Shown here in pieces: positions 1 to 9,700 of a DNA stretch of 64,000 bases. Position numbers and translations under genes: made by a program. This stretch comes from Arthrobacter citreus (lineage in GTDB: Bacteria; Actinomycetota; Actinomycetes; Actinomycetales; Micrococcaceae). Position 1 is the stretch's first letter, and every line of letters starts with the position of its first letter. Location of the stretch: positions 2,604,001 to 2,668,000 of the forward strand of contig NZ_CP151657.1 of NCBI RefSeq assembly GCF_038405225.1, written 5' to 3'. The notes beneath the pieces were generated by a model, which was not told the DNA's origin, made no database searches, and worked only from the letters and a program-made list of their open reading frames with translations.

Positions 1-244
1 CATGGCCCGCGGCGACGGTGGCCTCGAACTGCTCGGGGAAGGTCTCGATGGAGTGGCCCGGCCAGAACCAGGTCACCGGCATTTCCCGGTCCTGGGCAAG
101 CTTAAGCAGGCGCGGAACGCCAACCTCGCCGGCAAAGATCCCGCGTGAGATGTCACCGGGTGAGTCCTCACCGCCGTAGGAGCCAAGCCAGCCGCCTACT
201 GCGTCGACGTCGATTCCAACTGAAACCTGAATTTTCTTAGCCAT
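1..244 (-). CDS. Polysaccharide deacetylase-family protein (N-terminal part, runs off the window)
   Basis: The first 81 residues of a minus-strand gene are visible, beginning [19 protein letters not shown], and the gene continues beyond base 1. The pattern VGIDVDAV early on, followed by a region reading [14 protein letters not shown], resembles the NodB-fold deacetylase group that includes allantoinase/PuuE-like and peptidoglycan deacetylases, in which an early Asp contributes to metal binding. The start has a good ribosome binding site (AGAAGGAAC) upstream. It lies 57 bases downstream of the asparaginase gene on the same strand, so the two are probably cotranscribed; an amide or amino-sugar hydrolytic role would fit that partner. 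The catalytic half is outside the window, so the substrate cannot be assigned. Confidence 0.6.
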   Translation of the reverse strand, partial: MAKKIQVSVGIDVDAVGGWLGSYGGEDSPGDISRGIFAGEVGVPRLLKLAQDREMPVTWFWPGHSIETFPEQFEATVAAGH

Positions 245-301
245 GTTGCTGTTCCTTCTGGAGAGTGTTGCGTGGATAGAGCGGGATTTGTTCGAAAGTA
301 T

Positions 302-1270
302 CTAGCTGTAAGCCGTGAAACGCTCGGCGAACGTTTCCGTGGCGGGGTCCAGCGCCAGCAGCAGTGCTGCCAGAATCCGCGACTGGAACGGATTCAGATC
401 ACGCGAGCCCACAGCGCCTGCGCGGATCAGGTCTTTGCCGCCGCCGTTGCCGTAGGTGGGAACCACCGGGCCCCACGGGGCGCGGCTGCTCAGGATCACA
501 GGTACTCCGTCCGCACTGAGGTCTGCCACCGCGTCGGCAAAACCAGGCCCGGCATTGCCGATCCCTGTACCGGCAAGCACCACAGCCTTGGCACCGTCCG
601 CCGCGGCGTGGCGCAGCAGCGCCGGGGTGGCGCCGGGATAAGCGGTGATTATTTCCACCCCGATGCCGCCAAAGACGTGGCCGGGGAACGGCAGGGGCGG
701 CCGACGCTGCGGGCGGGCAGTGACAACAACTTCGTCACCCAGCAGGTGCGCCACCTGCACACCGCCGGCGAAGGGGCTGTCCGCGGTCGTTTGCGCCTTC
801 CGTGCTCCGCGGGCTGTGAGGACCGTCCCGGAAAAGGAGATCAGCACGCCGGTGTCCCGGAGCTGTTCTGTGGCGGCAGCCGCCACGGCATCTGCAATGT
901 TGCCCGGACCGTCCGGAGCGTGACTGTCGGCCGCCCGCTGGGCGCCGGTGAAAACCACCGGTTTCGAGCTGGAGTGCAAGAGGTCCAGCAGGAAGGCTGT
1001 CTCCTCCATGGTGTCGGTGCCGTGCGTGACCACCACGCCGTCGACGTCGTCTTCCGCCAGCGCGCCATGGACCTGTTCGGCGATGGCGCGCAGGTCCTGC
1101 AAATCCAGCCGGTAGCTGCCCGTCGTCAAAATATCCCTGGACGTGAACGTGTGCTCATTGCCGAGCGATGCCGTCAGCGATTCCGTCGTGTCCGAGGCCA
1201 CGGAACCGGACTCGCCCTGTCCGCGTGAGGCGATGGTGCCGCCTGTTCCCAGTATCCGAATGTGCGCCAC
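302..1270 (-). CDS. ansA: L-asparaginase
   Basis: A 322-residue protein with the two hallmark threonine motifs of bacterial L-asparaginases: GTGGTIAS near residue 8 and VVTHGTDTMEETA near residue 100. These hold the nucleophilic Thr and the Thr-Asp pair. The length fits the type I/II family (about 320-350). No signal peptide is visible, so it should be cytoplasmic, hydrolysing asparagine to aspartate and ammonia. The start is GTG, chosen because the GTGG motif normally lies 5-10 residues in. It is divergent from the LacI gene at 1447 and shares a 165-bp intergenic region holding a perfect inverted repeat, so control by that regulator is likely. LacI control is unusual for an asparaginase and suggests the real inducer may be another metabolite. 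Confidence 0.85.
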   Translation of the reverse strand: MAHIRILGTGGTIASRGQGESGSVASDTTESLTASLGNEHTFTSRDILTTGSYRLDLQDLRAIAEQVHGALAEDDVDGVVVTHGTDTMEETAFLLDLLHSSSKPVVFTGAQRAADSHAPDGPGNIADAVAAAATEQLRDTGVLISFSGTVLTARGARKAQTTADSPFAGGVQVAHLLGDEVVVTARPQRRPPLPFPGHVFGGIGVEIITAYPGATPALLRHAAADGAKAVVLAGTGIGNAGPGFADAVADLSADGVPVILSSRAPWGPVVPTYGNGGGKDLIRAGAVGSRDLNPFQSRILAALLLALDPATETFAERFTAYS

Positions 1271-1316
1271 TGCTGGTTCCGTTCAAAAGTTCTGCGTACG
1301 GGTCCGGGTGACCAAT

Positions 1317-1348
1317 CGTTTGCTGCAAACGTATGCAGCAAACGTTTG
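1317..1348. promoter_or_regulatory. LacI-type operator with 11-bp perfect inverted repeat
   Basis: CGTTTGCTGCA at 1317-1327 is the exact reverse complement of TGCAGCAAACG at 1334-1344, separated by 6 bases. The right arm runs into an AAACGTTT palindrome (1340-1347). It lies between the asparaginase and LacI genes. LacI-family proteins bind such palindromes with a central CG, so autoregulation and control of the asparaginase operon are inferred. Confidence 0.65.
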
Positions 1349-1446
1349 TGTACGTGTTGGAAGCGATACTATGGGGGAACTGATGTGAAGCGCAACACAT
1401 TCACACACTGTTAATATTCGGCGACACAATGACACGAGACGGAAAC

Positions 1447-2448
1447 ATGCCCAGCGCTGCACCCATCACCCTCAAGCTCCTTGCCCAGGAGCTTGGCCTG
1501 AATATCTCCACCGTGTCCCGGGTGCTCAATGATCCGGCAGGGCTGCAGTCCAAATGGGCCGCGCCTCAGACCACGGAGCGGATTCTGACCTTGGCCCGGA
1601 AACGGGGTTACACGCGAAATCCGCATGCGGCGTCGCTGCGGACTTCCCGTTCCGACACCGTGGGCGTCGTTGTGCCGCGCCTGCAGGACTTTGTCCTGGC
1701 CACCATCTATGAGGGCATTGACGAGGCGGCGGGCGAGAACGGGCTCTTCACCGTTGTGGCTAACTCCCTGGACGATCCGGCAAAACAGCGCGCAAAGGCT
1801 GAGATGCTGTTGGGCCGGCGGATGGATGGCCTCATCTTCGGTGACGGCAAGCTCGAGGATCCGTATTTGGATGAACTGGCGGGCCGGAAAGTTCCGTTGG
1901 TTCTGGTGAGCCGGTCATCCGGGGACCACGTCAGCGTGACCTGTGACGATTACGCCGGGGGGCGGCTCATGGCCGAGCATTTCCTGGCATCCGGGCGACG
2001 GTCATTTGCCCTGATCGCCGGATCTTCGGCCACCTCCACCTCAAGGGACCGCTCCGCCGGCTTTCTCGACGTCCTGACCAGTGCCGGTTTCGACGTACCC
2101 CCGGAGTGGATTATCCACAACGGCTTTGATGCTGCCGCCGGGCAGGAAGCCGCCACACGGATCCTGGCTTCGGGCCGGGTGCCGGAGGCCGTTTTTGCCG
2201 TGAATGACTTCGCCGCCATCGGTGCCATCGGCGTGTTCCGGGAACAAGGACTGCAGGTGCCGGGCGACGTTGCAGTGGGAGGGTTTAATGACACTCCTCT
2301 GGCAGGCGGCGTTAACCTCACCACCATCCGCTCCCCCATGCACGAAATGGGCCGCCAGGGGTTGCAGGCGCTGCACCAGCTGATCGGCGGAGGATCTGCC
2401 GAAAGCGTCAGGTTGGCCCCCGAGCTGGTGGTTCGGGCCAGCAGCTAA
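1447..2448 (+). CDS. LacI-family transcriptional regulator
   Basis: About 333 residues. The N-terminal helix-turn-helix reads KLLAQELGLNISTVSRVLN, the family signature, followed by the hinge and a periplasmic-binding-protein-like effector domain (DTVGVVVPRLQDF onward, to a GGFNDTPLAGG segment near the end). The start at 1447 is preferred for its position relative to the helix-turn-helix and a weak GACGGAA; an in-frame ATG at 1429 would add six residues. It is divergent from asparaginase across the inverted-repeat operator, so it is predicted to repress that operon and itself. The effector is unknown. Confidence 0.88.
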   Translation: MPSAAPITLKLLAQELGLNISTVSRVLNDPAGLQSKWAAPQTTERILTLARKRGYTRNPHAASLRTSRSDTVGVVVPRLQDFVLATIYEGIDEAAGENGLFTVVANSLDDPAKQRAKAEMLLGRRMDGLIFGDGKLEDPYLDELAGRKVPLVLVSRSSGDHVSVTCDDYAGGRLMAEHFLASGRRSFALIAGSSATSTSRDRSAGFLDVLTSAGFDVPPEWIIHNGFDAAAGQEAATRILASGRVPEAVFAVNDFAAIGAIGVFREQGLQVPGDVAVGGFNDTPLAGGVNLTTIRSPMHEMGRQGLQALHQLIGGGSAESVRLAPELVVRASS

Positions 2449-2485
2449 CCCTCGGGACACAGCCTGCTCAGGGCGCGCTGTGCTT

Positions 2486-3319
2486 TCAGGCTGTGGCCCC
2501 GGCCCCAGCCCCGGCCCCGGAAAGCACATGGTGCCGCCCCAGCGGCAGCATCAGCGGCTTGCCGGAGGACGGGTCTGTGATCACCCGGTTCTCCATGCCG
2601 AAGACGGTCCGCACGGTCTCCTCGGTCAGCACATCCTCGGGCCGGCCCGCGGCGTGCAGCTTTCCGCCGGCCACGGCCACCAGGTGGTCGGCGTAACGGG
2701 CGGCCAGGTTCAGGTCATGCAGCACCATCACAATGGTCGTGCCCCGGGACCGGTTCAGGTCGGTCAGCAGGTCCAGCACCTCAATTTGGTGGCTGACGTC
2801 CAGGAACGTGGTTGGCTCGTCCAGCAGCAGCAGGTCGGTCTGCTGCGCCAGCGCCATGGCAATCCAGACGCGCTGCCGCTGCCCGCCGGAGAGCTCATCC
2901 ACGGCCCGGTCCGCCAGCACGGCGGTCTCGGTGGCATCCAGCGCGGCGGCCACGGCGTCGTCGTCGTCCCTGCTCCAGCGCGCAAAGATGCCCTGGTGAG
3001 GATGCCGGCCGCGGCCCACCAGGTCCGCAACCGTGATGCCCTCGGGCGCGATGGGCGACTGCGGCAGCAGCCCCAGCGTGCGGGCCAGCTGCTTGGCGGG
3101 AATCGAGTGCACCGCCTTGCCATCCAGCAGCACGTGTCCGGCGCGCGGGGCGAGCAGCCGGGACATCGAGCGCAGCAGCGTGGACTTGCCGCAGGCATTG
3201 GCACCGATAATTGCGGTGACCCTGCCCGGCGGAACCACCAGGTCCAGGGAGTCGATGACCGTGCGGTCGCCGTAACCCAGCGTGAGGTTTTCGACGTTCA
3301 GGGAATGGGTTGTGGTCAC
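2486..3319 (-). CDS. Iron-siderophore/heme-type ABC transporter ATP-binding protein (FecE/FepC-like)
   Basis: A 277-residue single ABC domain. Walker A is GANACGKST near residue 39, the signature loop ELSGGQRQRV near 142, and Walker B LLLLDEPTTFLD just after; the H-loop is VLHDLN. This spacing is typical of the FecCD-type importer ATPases. It starts with GTG inside a four-base overlap with the upstream permease stop, so it is translationally coupled as the last gene of the four-gene iron operon. The C-terminus ends in a short Gly/Ala run (GAGAGAGAT) from a CCGGCC-type microrepeat, which is probably unstructured. It powers uptake of a ferric chelate delivered by the lipoprotein encoded at 5525-6547. 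Confidence 0.9.
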   Translation of the reverse strand: MTTTHSLNVENLTLGYGDRTVIDSLDLVVPPGRVTAIIGANACGKSTLLRSMSRLLAPRAGHVLLDGKAVHSIPAKQLARTLGLLPQSPIAPEGITVADLVGRGRHPHQGIFARWSRDDDDAVAAALDATETAVLADRAVDELSGGQRQRVWIAMALAQQTDLLLLDEPTTFLDVSHQIEVLDLLTDLNRSRGTTIVMVLHDLNLAARYADHLVAVAGGKLHAAGRPEDVLTEETVRTVFGMENRVITDPSSGKPLMLPLGRHHVLSGAGAGAGATA

Positions 3320-4425
3320 AGCGATGCTCCTGCGCGGTTGACGCGGACAATGAGGTAAACGAGGAACGGGGCGCCGAGCACCCCGGTGATGATGCCCACC
3401 GGCATCCGCGTGCCGAAGGCATACTGGCCGCAGAAGTCGGCCACGAGCACCAGCAGCGCCCCGACAAGTCCGGCGGGAATCAGCAGCGACGGGCCCGGGC
3501 CCACCAGCCGGGCGGCGATCGGCCCGGAGAGGAACGCGACAAAGGCGAGGGGTCCGGCGGCCGCGGTGGCAAAGGAGATGAGCCCGACGGCGGTCACGAT
3601 CACCACAATCCGGGTGAGGTTCACCCGCACGCCCAGGGCGGACGCGGCGTCATCGCCCAGCCGGGTCACGGCCAGGTTCTTGGACTGGGCCAGCAGCACC
3701 GGCGTCAGCACGATCATGGCGGCGAGCACCGGCAACACCTGGTTCCAGGACGCGCCGTTGAGGCTGCCGGTCAGCCAGCGCATAGCCTCCTGCAGTTCCC
3801 ATTCCGGCGCCTGGTTCAGCACGTAAGCGGTGACCGAGTCCAGCATCGCGGCAATTCCGATGCCCACCAGGATCAGCCGGGTGTCCGCCACTCCCCTTTT
3901 ATAGGACAGCGCGTAAACGGCCAGCGCCACGATGAGTCCGGAAACAATGGCGAAGGTGGACACCGCAGCGCCGCCGAGCCCGAGCCCAACAATGGCAAAG
4001 GCAGCACCGGCTCCGGCACCGGAGCTGATGCCGATGATGTCCGGACTGGCCAGCGGATTGCGCAGCATGGTCTGGAACGCGACGCCGGCCAGGCCAAAGC
4101 ATGCGCCGGTGAGCACGGCCAGCACCGCGCGCGGCAGCCGCAGCCGCCCGACGGCGAAGGAGGCGCCGGGCACATCCTCGCCGAGGATCACGTGCAGCAC
4201 GTCGGCCGGCGCGTAGAAGGTGCGTCCGGCCATCAGGCTCAGCGCGAAGACGGCCAGGATGCCGACGGCGAGCAGGGTCACCACGAGCCGGTAGCGGCGG
4301 GTGGCGCCGGAGCGGACGCGGGCGACGGCGGCGCGGGTGGTTTCGGGGCCGGCTGCGGTTCCCGGCGCGGTGCCGGTGGGCGTGGCCGGGGCGGTGGCAG
4401 CGCCGGCGGGGCTTGCGGGGTTCAC
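3316..4425 (-). CDS. FecCD-family iron-chelate permease (second subunit, FepG-like)
   Basis: A 369-residue polytopic membrane protein. A hydrophilic Ala/Thr-rich N-terminus of about 45 residues precedes the first helix (VVTLLAVGILAVFALSLMAG). The conserved FecCD segment LRLPRAVLAVLTGACFGLAGVAFQ appears near residue 90, followed by RNPLASPDIIGISSGAG, the classic motif of BtuC/FecCD permeases. About ten helices are expected. It overlaps both neighbours by four bases (GTGA junctions), so it forms a heterodimer with the product of 4422-5528 and is coupled in translation. Confidence 0.9.
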   Translation of the reverse strand: MNPASPAGAATAPATPTGTAPGTAAGPETTRAAVARVRSGATRRYRLVVTLLAVGILAVFALSLMAGRTFYAPADVLHVILGEDVPGASFAVGRLRLPRAVLAVLTGACFGLAGVAFQTMLRNPLASPDIIGISSGAGAGAAFAIVGLGLGGAAVSTFAIVSGLIVALAVYALSYKRGVADTRLILVGIGIAAMLDSVTAYVLNQAPEWELQEAMRWLTGSLNGASWNQVLPVLAAMIVLTPVLLAQSKNLAVTRLGDDAASALGVRVNLTRIVVIVTAVGLISFATAAAGPLAFVAFLSGPIAARLVGPGPSLLIPAGLVGALLVLVADFCGQYAFGTRMPVGIITGVLGAPFLVYLIVRVNRAGASL

Positions 4426-5528
4426 AGGGCACGCACCTTTTGCCGGCGGACGATGTAGATGAAGACGGGGGCGCCAATCAGCGCGGTGAGGATGCCGACG
4501 TCGATCTCCGCGGGCCGGGCGATGACGCGGCCGAGCACATCCGCCGCGGTCACCAGGGCGGCACCGGCGACGGCGGAAAACGGCAGCAGCCAGCGGTGGT
4601 CCACCCCGGCCAGCAGCCGGCAGGCGTGCGGCACCACGAGGCCGACAAAGGCGATGGGTCCGGTGACCGCGGTGGAGGCACCGCAGAGGATGACGGCGCC
4701 CAGTGATGCGGCGCCGCGGGCCAGCGCAACCCGCTCCCCCAGCCCGGCGGCGAGGTCATCTCCGAGCGCGAGCGAGTTCAAGCCGCGCGCCGAAAGCAGG
4801 CAGATGGCGAAGCCGACCAGCAGGAAGGGCAGGATCTGGGTGATGCTCTCATACGAACCGCCGCCCACCCCGCCGATCTGCCAGGAACGCACGCCCTGCG
4901 CCATGTCGTTGCGCGGCAGCACAATGGCGCTGACAAAGGAGGCCAGGGCGGCCGACGTCGCGGCGCCGGCCAGCGCGAGTTTCAGCGGGGTGGCGGGGCC
5001 GCGGCCGATCGACCCGACGGTGTAGACAAAGACGGCGGTGACGGCGGCGCCGGCGATGGCCAGCCAAACGTAGCTGGAGGCGGCGGCGAGGCCGAAGAAC
5101 GCCATGCCCGCGACGATGGCCAGCGAGGCGCCCATGTTGATGCCCAGGATGCCCGGATCGGCCAGCGGATTGCGGGTCACGCCCTGCATCACGGCACCGG
5201 ACAGGCCAAGGGCCGCGCCGGCGACGACGGCGAGCAGGGTGCGCGGAATCCGCTTGGCGACGGCGGCTTCGTCAAAGCCGTCGGAAGAGCCGCCCAGGGC
5301 GGCAAGAATGTCGTTCCAGCCGACGTCGCGCGCTCCCACGGTGATGCTGGCGAGCATCAGGGCGGCGAGCACGGCGACGGCAATCAGAAGCCACAGTGCA
5401 CGCAGGCGCCCCGGGCGCCGCCGCACCTTGCCGGCCGGTGAAGGCGTGGCTGGTACGGCGGTTCCCGGGGCCTGCGGGGATGCTTCCCCGGCGGGTGCCG
5501 GGGCAGCAGAGGGGTGTTGCTGTGTCAC
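4422..5528 (-). CDS. FecCD-family iron-chelate permease (first subunit, FepD-like)
   Basis: A 368-residue polytopic permease. After a Pro/Ala-rich leader and a basic patch (RRRPGRLRALW) come the first helix and the family motifs KRIPRTLLAVVAGAALGLSG and TRNPLADPGILGINMGAS. The C-terminal segment ending GAPVFIYIVRRQKVR is typical. It starts with GTG overlapping the binding-protein stop. With the next permease it should form the membrane channel of the DtxR-controlled iron importer. Confidence 0.9.
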   Translation of the reverse strand: MTQQHPSAAPAPAGEASPQAPGTAVPATPSPAGKVRRRPGRLRALWLLIAVAVLAALMLASITVGARDVGWNDILAALGGSSDGFDEAAVAKRIPRTLLAVVAGAALGLSGAVMQGVTRNPLADPGILGINMGASLAIVAGMAFFGLAAASSYVWLAIAGAAVTAVFVYTVGSIGRGPATPLKLALAGAATSAALASFVSAIVLPRNDMAQGVRSWQIGGVGGGSYESITQILPFLLVGFAICLLSARGLNSLALGDDLAAGLGERVALARGAASLGAVILCGASTAVTGPIAFVGLVVPHACRLLAGVDHRWLLPFSAVAGAALVTAADVLGRVIARPAEIDVGILTALIGAPVFIYIVRRQKVRAL

Positions 5529-6547
5529 TTCGCTTTGGTGGCTGCGTCGGAGAGCAGGGTGAGGTAGTCATCCAAGATCCACGAGATGGCCAGCGGCGTC
5601 GGGTTCGCGGCGGTGCCCAGCGGGTTGTCCGAGGGCAGGCTGACAATGGCGCCGTTGGCGACGGCGGGCATCTGCGAGAGCAGCGGATCCGATTCCAGGG
5701 CGCTGACCAGTTCCTCGCCGCCGTAGGTGACAATGATGTCCACGTCGCTGAACGCATCGGCCTGTTCGGCACTCTGGGTCAGGGAGAACTTGTCGGTGGC
5801 ATCGGAGGCGGTCTTGACGCTGCCGGCCACCTCCATGCCCAGGTCCTCGAAGAACATGGTGCGGGTGTCGTGAGTGGTGTAGAAGCTGACTTCGCTGAGG
5901 TCGGTCGGGTCAACGTGGGTCAGGAACATGGCGTTCTTGCCCTCGAGCGCCGGGAACTTGGCGGCGGCGTCGGACATTTCAGTTTCCAGACCGGCGATCA
6001 GGTCCTTGGCTTCCTGCTCCATGCCGAGGCCTTCGGCATTCATCTCGATCATTTCGCGCCAGGACGTGCCCCAGGCGGTTTCCGGGTAGGCAACCACGGG
6101 AGCGATTTCGCTGAGCGTGTCGTAGTCCTCCTGGGTCAGGCCCGAGTAGGCGGCCAGGATGACGTCGGGGTTGGTGTCGGCCACGGCTTCAAAGTCGATG
6201 CCGTCGTTCTCGTCGAAGAGCACCGGGGTTTCGCCGCCGAGTTCCTCCAGTTTTTCCTCGACCCACGGGAGGATGCCGTCGCCGTCGTCGTCGCCGAAGT
6301 TGGCCGCAGCCATGCCCACCGGGACGATGCCCAGGGCCAGGGGCACCTCGTGGTTGGCCCAGTTGACCGTGGCCACGCGCTCGGGCTTGGTGTCGATGGT
6401 GGTGGTGCCCAGGGCGTGCTCGATGGTGATCGGCTCAAACGCGGAGCCGGTGGTGTCGTCGCTGCTTGCGGCCGGGGTGGAGCAGGCCGCCAGTCCAGTG
6501 GTGAGCAGTGCTGCCGCGCATACGGCAGTGATACGGGAAAGGCGCAA
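5525..6547 (-). CDS. Iron-siderophore-binding lipoprotein
   Basis: A 340-residue protein with a lipoprotein signal ending in a lipobox (TTGLAACSTP; Cys at about 22). The rest reads as a type III (FecB/FhuD-like) binding protein: KPERVATVNWANHEVPLALG, then DFEAVADTNPDVILAAYSG, and a VDIIVTYGGEEL segment, all characteristic of PF01497. The start is TTG with GAAGGAAC upstream; it is preferred because it places the basic residues directly before the signal helix. It is the first gene of the operon and lies just downstream of two DtxR-type boxes. Iron chelate binding at the outer face of the membrane is well supported; the exact ligand is not. Confidence 0.88.
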   Translation of the reverse strand: MRLSRITAVCAAALLTTGLAACSTPAASSDDTTGSAFEPITIEHALGTTTIDTKPERVATVNWANHEVPLALGIVPVGMAAANFGDDDGDGILPWVEEKLEELGGETPVLFDENDGIDFEAVADTNPDVILAAYSGLTQEDYDTLSEIAPVVAYPETAWGTSWREMIEMNAEGLGMEQEAKDLIAGLETEMSDAAAKFPALEGKNAMFLTHVDPTDLSEVSFYTTHDTRTMFFEDLGMEVAGSVKTASDATDKFSLTQSAEQADAFSDVDIIVTYGGEELVSALESDPLLSQMPAVANGAIVSLPSDNPLGTAANPTPLAISWILDDYLTLLSDAATKAK

Positions 6548-6620
6548 GGTGGTGTTCCTTCGTCATCAGTGGGGGCGCAACCCGGCTGGTAACCGTAGCG
6601 AGCCGGGGGCCACACTGGTT

Positions 6621-6663
6621 TTAGGGTTGCCTAACAAATCAAGAGTAAGGCATGCCTAACCAT
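6621..6663 (-). promoter_or_regulatory. Tandem DtxR/IdeR-type iron boxes
   Basis: Two sequences resemble the 19-bp actinobacterial iron box (TTAGGTTAGGCTAACCTAA): TTAGGGTTGCCTAACAA from 6621 and, read on the minus strand, GTTAGGCATGCCTTAC over 6646-6661. They sit 75-115 bases upstream of the iron-binding lipoprotein start, where promoter elements would lie. Repression by an iron-loaded DtxR/IdeR protein is inferred. Confidence 0.72.
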
Positions 6664-6703
6664 ACTTGTGACAGTTGTTACGCCTGTGACGCCGATGAAG
6701 GAC

Positions 6704-6750
6704 CAAAAAGATCAGTGGAGCCCGGGATGAACCCCGGGCTCCACTGATCT
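6704..6750 (-). terminator. Rho-independent terminator of the GH3 gene
   Basis: An 18-bp perfect stem (6709-6726 with 6733-6750) with a 6-base loop. Read on the minus strand it is followed by CTTTTT. It begins 33 bases after the GH3 stop and separates that gene from the iron operon downstream. Confidence 0.9.
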
Positions 6751-6782
6751 GTTGGCCGTATGACGCTACTGCACGCTCACCC

Positions 6783-9700
6783 TTACTGCACCGTCACCTG
6801 CCCCACGAGGCGGGTGTCCGAGACGGAGCTCCCCACAAAGATGGACAGCGGGCCGGTGGGAGTGACGAAAGCGTCCGCTTCGTCGTCCCAGTACTGCAGC
6901 GACCGCGGGTCCAAGGCGATATTCACCGTTCCCACCCCTCCGGGCCGAAGGGTGATGCTGCCGTATCCGGCCAGTTGCCGGGTGGGCGTCGGAACGTCGC
7001 CGGGCAGGCTGCCCACGTACACCTGCACGGTTTCCTCCCCGGTGCGCGTCCCGAGGTTTGCTATCTGCACGGACACGTTTCCGGTCGGATCAGCGTCATC
7101 CACCGTGTCAGGCAAGGACAGGTTGCTGTACCCGAACTGGGTGTAGGACAACCCGTGCCCAAACGGGAACAGCGGAACCGCACCCCGGGTCACGTAGTTT
7201 TTGTACCCGACAAATACTCCGTCGGTGTAGTCCGCCGTGGGGCTCAGCACGTCGAAAATGTCGAACGGGTTGGGTGGCCCAATAGTGGTGGCCTGCTCGT
7301 CGCTGACCGGGAAGGTAACCGGCAGCTTCCCGGACGGATTCACATCCCCATACAGCACGGAAGCGACGGCCCGCCCCTGCGCCTGCCCGGCGTACCAGGC
7401 CTCCAGGACCGAGGGCACGCTGTCGATCCACGGCATGGTCACCGGCCCGCTGGTGGCCAGCACAACGACGGTGTTGGGGTTTGCGGCCGCCACGGCGCTG
7501 ATCAGCGCGTCCTGGTTCTGCGGCAGCGTCAGCGAACCGCGGTCCGCTCCCTCACCGGTGTAGTCCCGGGCGACGACGACGGCGACGTCGGCGGCCGCTG
7601 CCGCCTGCGCAGCTGCCGTGATGCTTGGTGCCACCACGCCCGCCGGCGGGGTCCAGCCGAGCCGGGCAATGGCGCCGGGCTGGTCATTAAGCCCGCCATT
7701 GAACTGGTTCGGCGCGTCGGTGGTGTATTCCACCCGCACCGGAACCGGCGTCCCGGCAGTCAGGTCCACCGTTACCTCGTCCGTCAACAGGGTGTCCGCA
7801 GGTTCGTTGATGAGCTCCGTTCCGTTGACGTAGAGCCGCGCGGTGCCCAGATGCGTCAGTGACAGGGTGTAAGTTCCCGTCGACGGCGGCACGATGGTCC
7901 CCGCCCACACCGCGGACATGGGTGCCGTGGCGAGTTGGCCGCCGATGCCCGGCACCTGGGACGTGTTGATGACGTCCGCGGAAATGCCGGTGCGCAGGTT
8001 CACCTGCCGCTCGGAGCGGGTCAGCGTTGTTGCACCCGTGAAGTTGTTGACACCCAACCGGTATTCGGCGTTCAGGGCCGTGAGCACGTCACTCGGCACC
8101 GGGAACGGCCCGGGAACCGTGTCGGCCAGGGACACCGGGTCCGTTCCCGGGGACTGGGTGACGGTGGCGCCCGCGGCCCGGGCGGTGATGCCGTCCAGGA
8201 TAGTGGTCAGCTGTGCCGGGTTCTGGACCGCACCCGAGCCGCCGCCGTCGATGTACCAGTCGGCATCGGAGCCGATGACAGCCACCGAAGAAGTGTCAGC
8301 GTTGACCAGCGGAAGCGTGTCACCGCTGTTCTTCAGCAGGACAATGGCCTCTTCGGCCACCTCCTCGGCGATGGCGTCATGGGCTGCCAGCATGTTGTCC
8401 GGAATGGCGACGTCCGTGGGCTGCGGGTTCACAAAGGAGTTCACCGGCGGGTTGTCGATGATGCCGTTCTCGAACATGGCGTAGGCCACGCGCCGGGCGG
8501 CGTCGGTGATCCGCAGTTCGGAGACCTCGCCGGCCTCGACGGCTGCGGTCAGGGCCGGCCCCGAGAACTCGGTCCCGGGACCGGCAACGTCCAGCCCGTT
8601 CGCGTAGTCGGAGAAGGCATGGGCAGCATTAAAGTCCGAGCTGACGTAGCCCTGGAACCCCAGCCTGCCCTTGAGGATCTGGTTCAGCAGCAGGTCATTG
8701 CCGCACGAGTACTCGGCGTTCACCTGGTTGAACGCGCACATGACGGACCCGGCGTTTCCGTTCACCACAACGTTTTCCCAGTTACGGCTGTAGTTCTCCA
8801 GCAGCGGCCGCTCTTCAATGACCACATTGACGTCACCCCGGCGGGATTCAAAGTTGTTCAGGTTGTAGTGCTTGGGCAGGGCAATGATGTCGGGACCCTG
8901 TTCGCCGATCACCTGGGACGCCGCGGTGTCTCCGCTCAGCAGAGGATCTTCGCCCAGGTCCTCCCACATACGTCCGTTGTAGGGGGTATTGATCAGGTCC
9001 ATGGTCGGTCCGGCAATGGAGTTGAATCCGACGGCGCGGGCTTCCTCCCCGGACACCGCACCGTAGGCGCGGGCCAGCGTGCGGTCGAAGGTGGAAGCCA
9101 GGCCCACTCCCACAGGCAACGCGGTGGACGGACCGGTGTCCAGCGCCAGACCGCAGCAACCGTCCTTGCCCCGGATTGGCGGCAGTCCGAATTCCGGAAC
9201 CCCAACCCCGCCCGACTGCACCAGATATCCCACCTTCTGGGTTAGGTTCATCGCGGCAGTGACCCAGTGTGCCCGGGTCATGGCATCCTCATCGCTGCCC
9301 AGCCACGGGTTGCCCGCCGGAACCGGCGGATTACAGCCACCCTCGCTCCCGTTGTACCTGTCCAGGCGTTCCATGAAGGCGGCCATCGCATTACGTTCCA
9401 CCGGAAGGAACGGCCGGTAGGTCCCGTCGGGCCAGCCGGTGGAGATCCCCGCCTCCTTCATCCAGGCAATGTCCCTGGCGAACTGCAGATCCACCGGCAC
9501 GTCAGTGAACGGCGCAGTAGTGGGGGCCGGGAAATCCCGTGCCGCCTCGATGCTGCAGTAGGTCCCGCTGAAGCGGTTCATAAAAGCGGCCATCGTGTCC
9601 CTGAGAACCGGGGCCAGCGGACGGAAAGTCCCGTCCGGGTACCCGTTGGCGATGTCCGTGGAGGCCAGCCAGGTGATTTCCTTGTAAAACTGCGTTTCCG

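Noticed and set aside
2458-2482. Terminator between the LacI and iron ATPase genes
   Set aside because: The stem is only 6 bp (CACAGC/GCTGTG) with a 13-base loop and a weak T-run, too poor to list.
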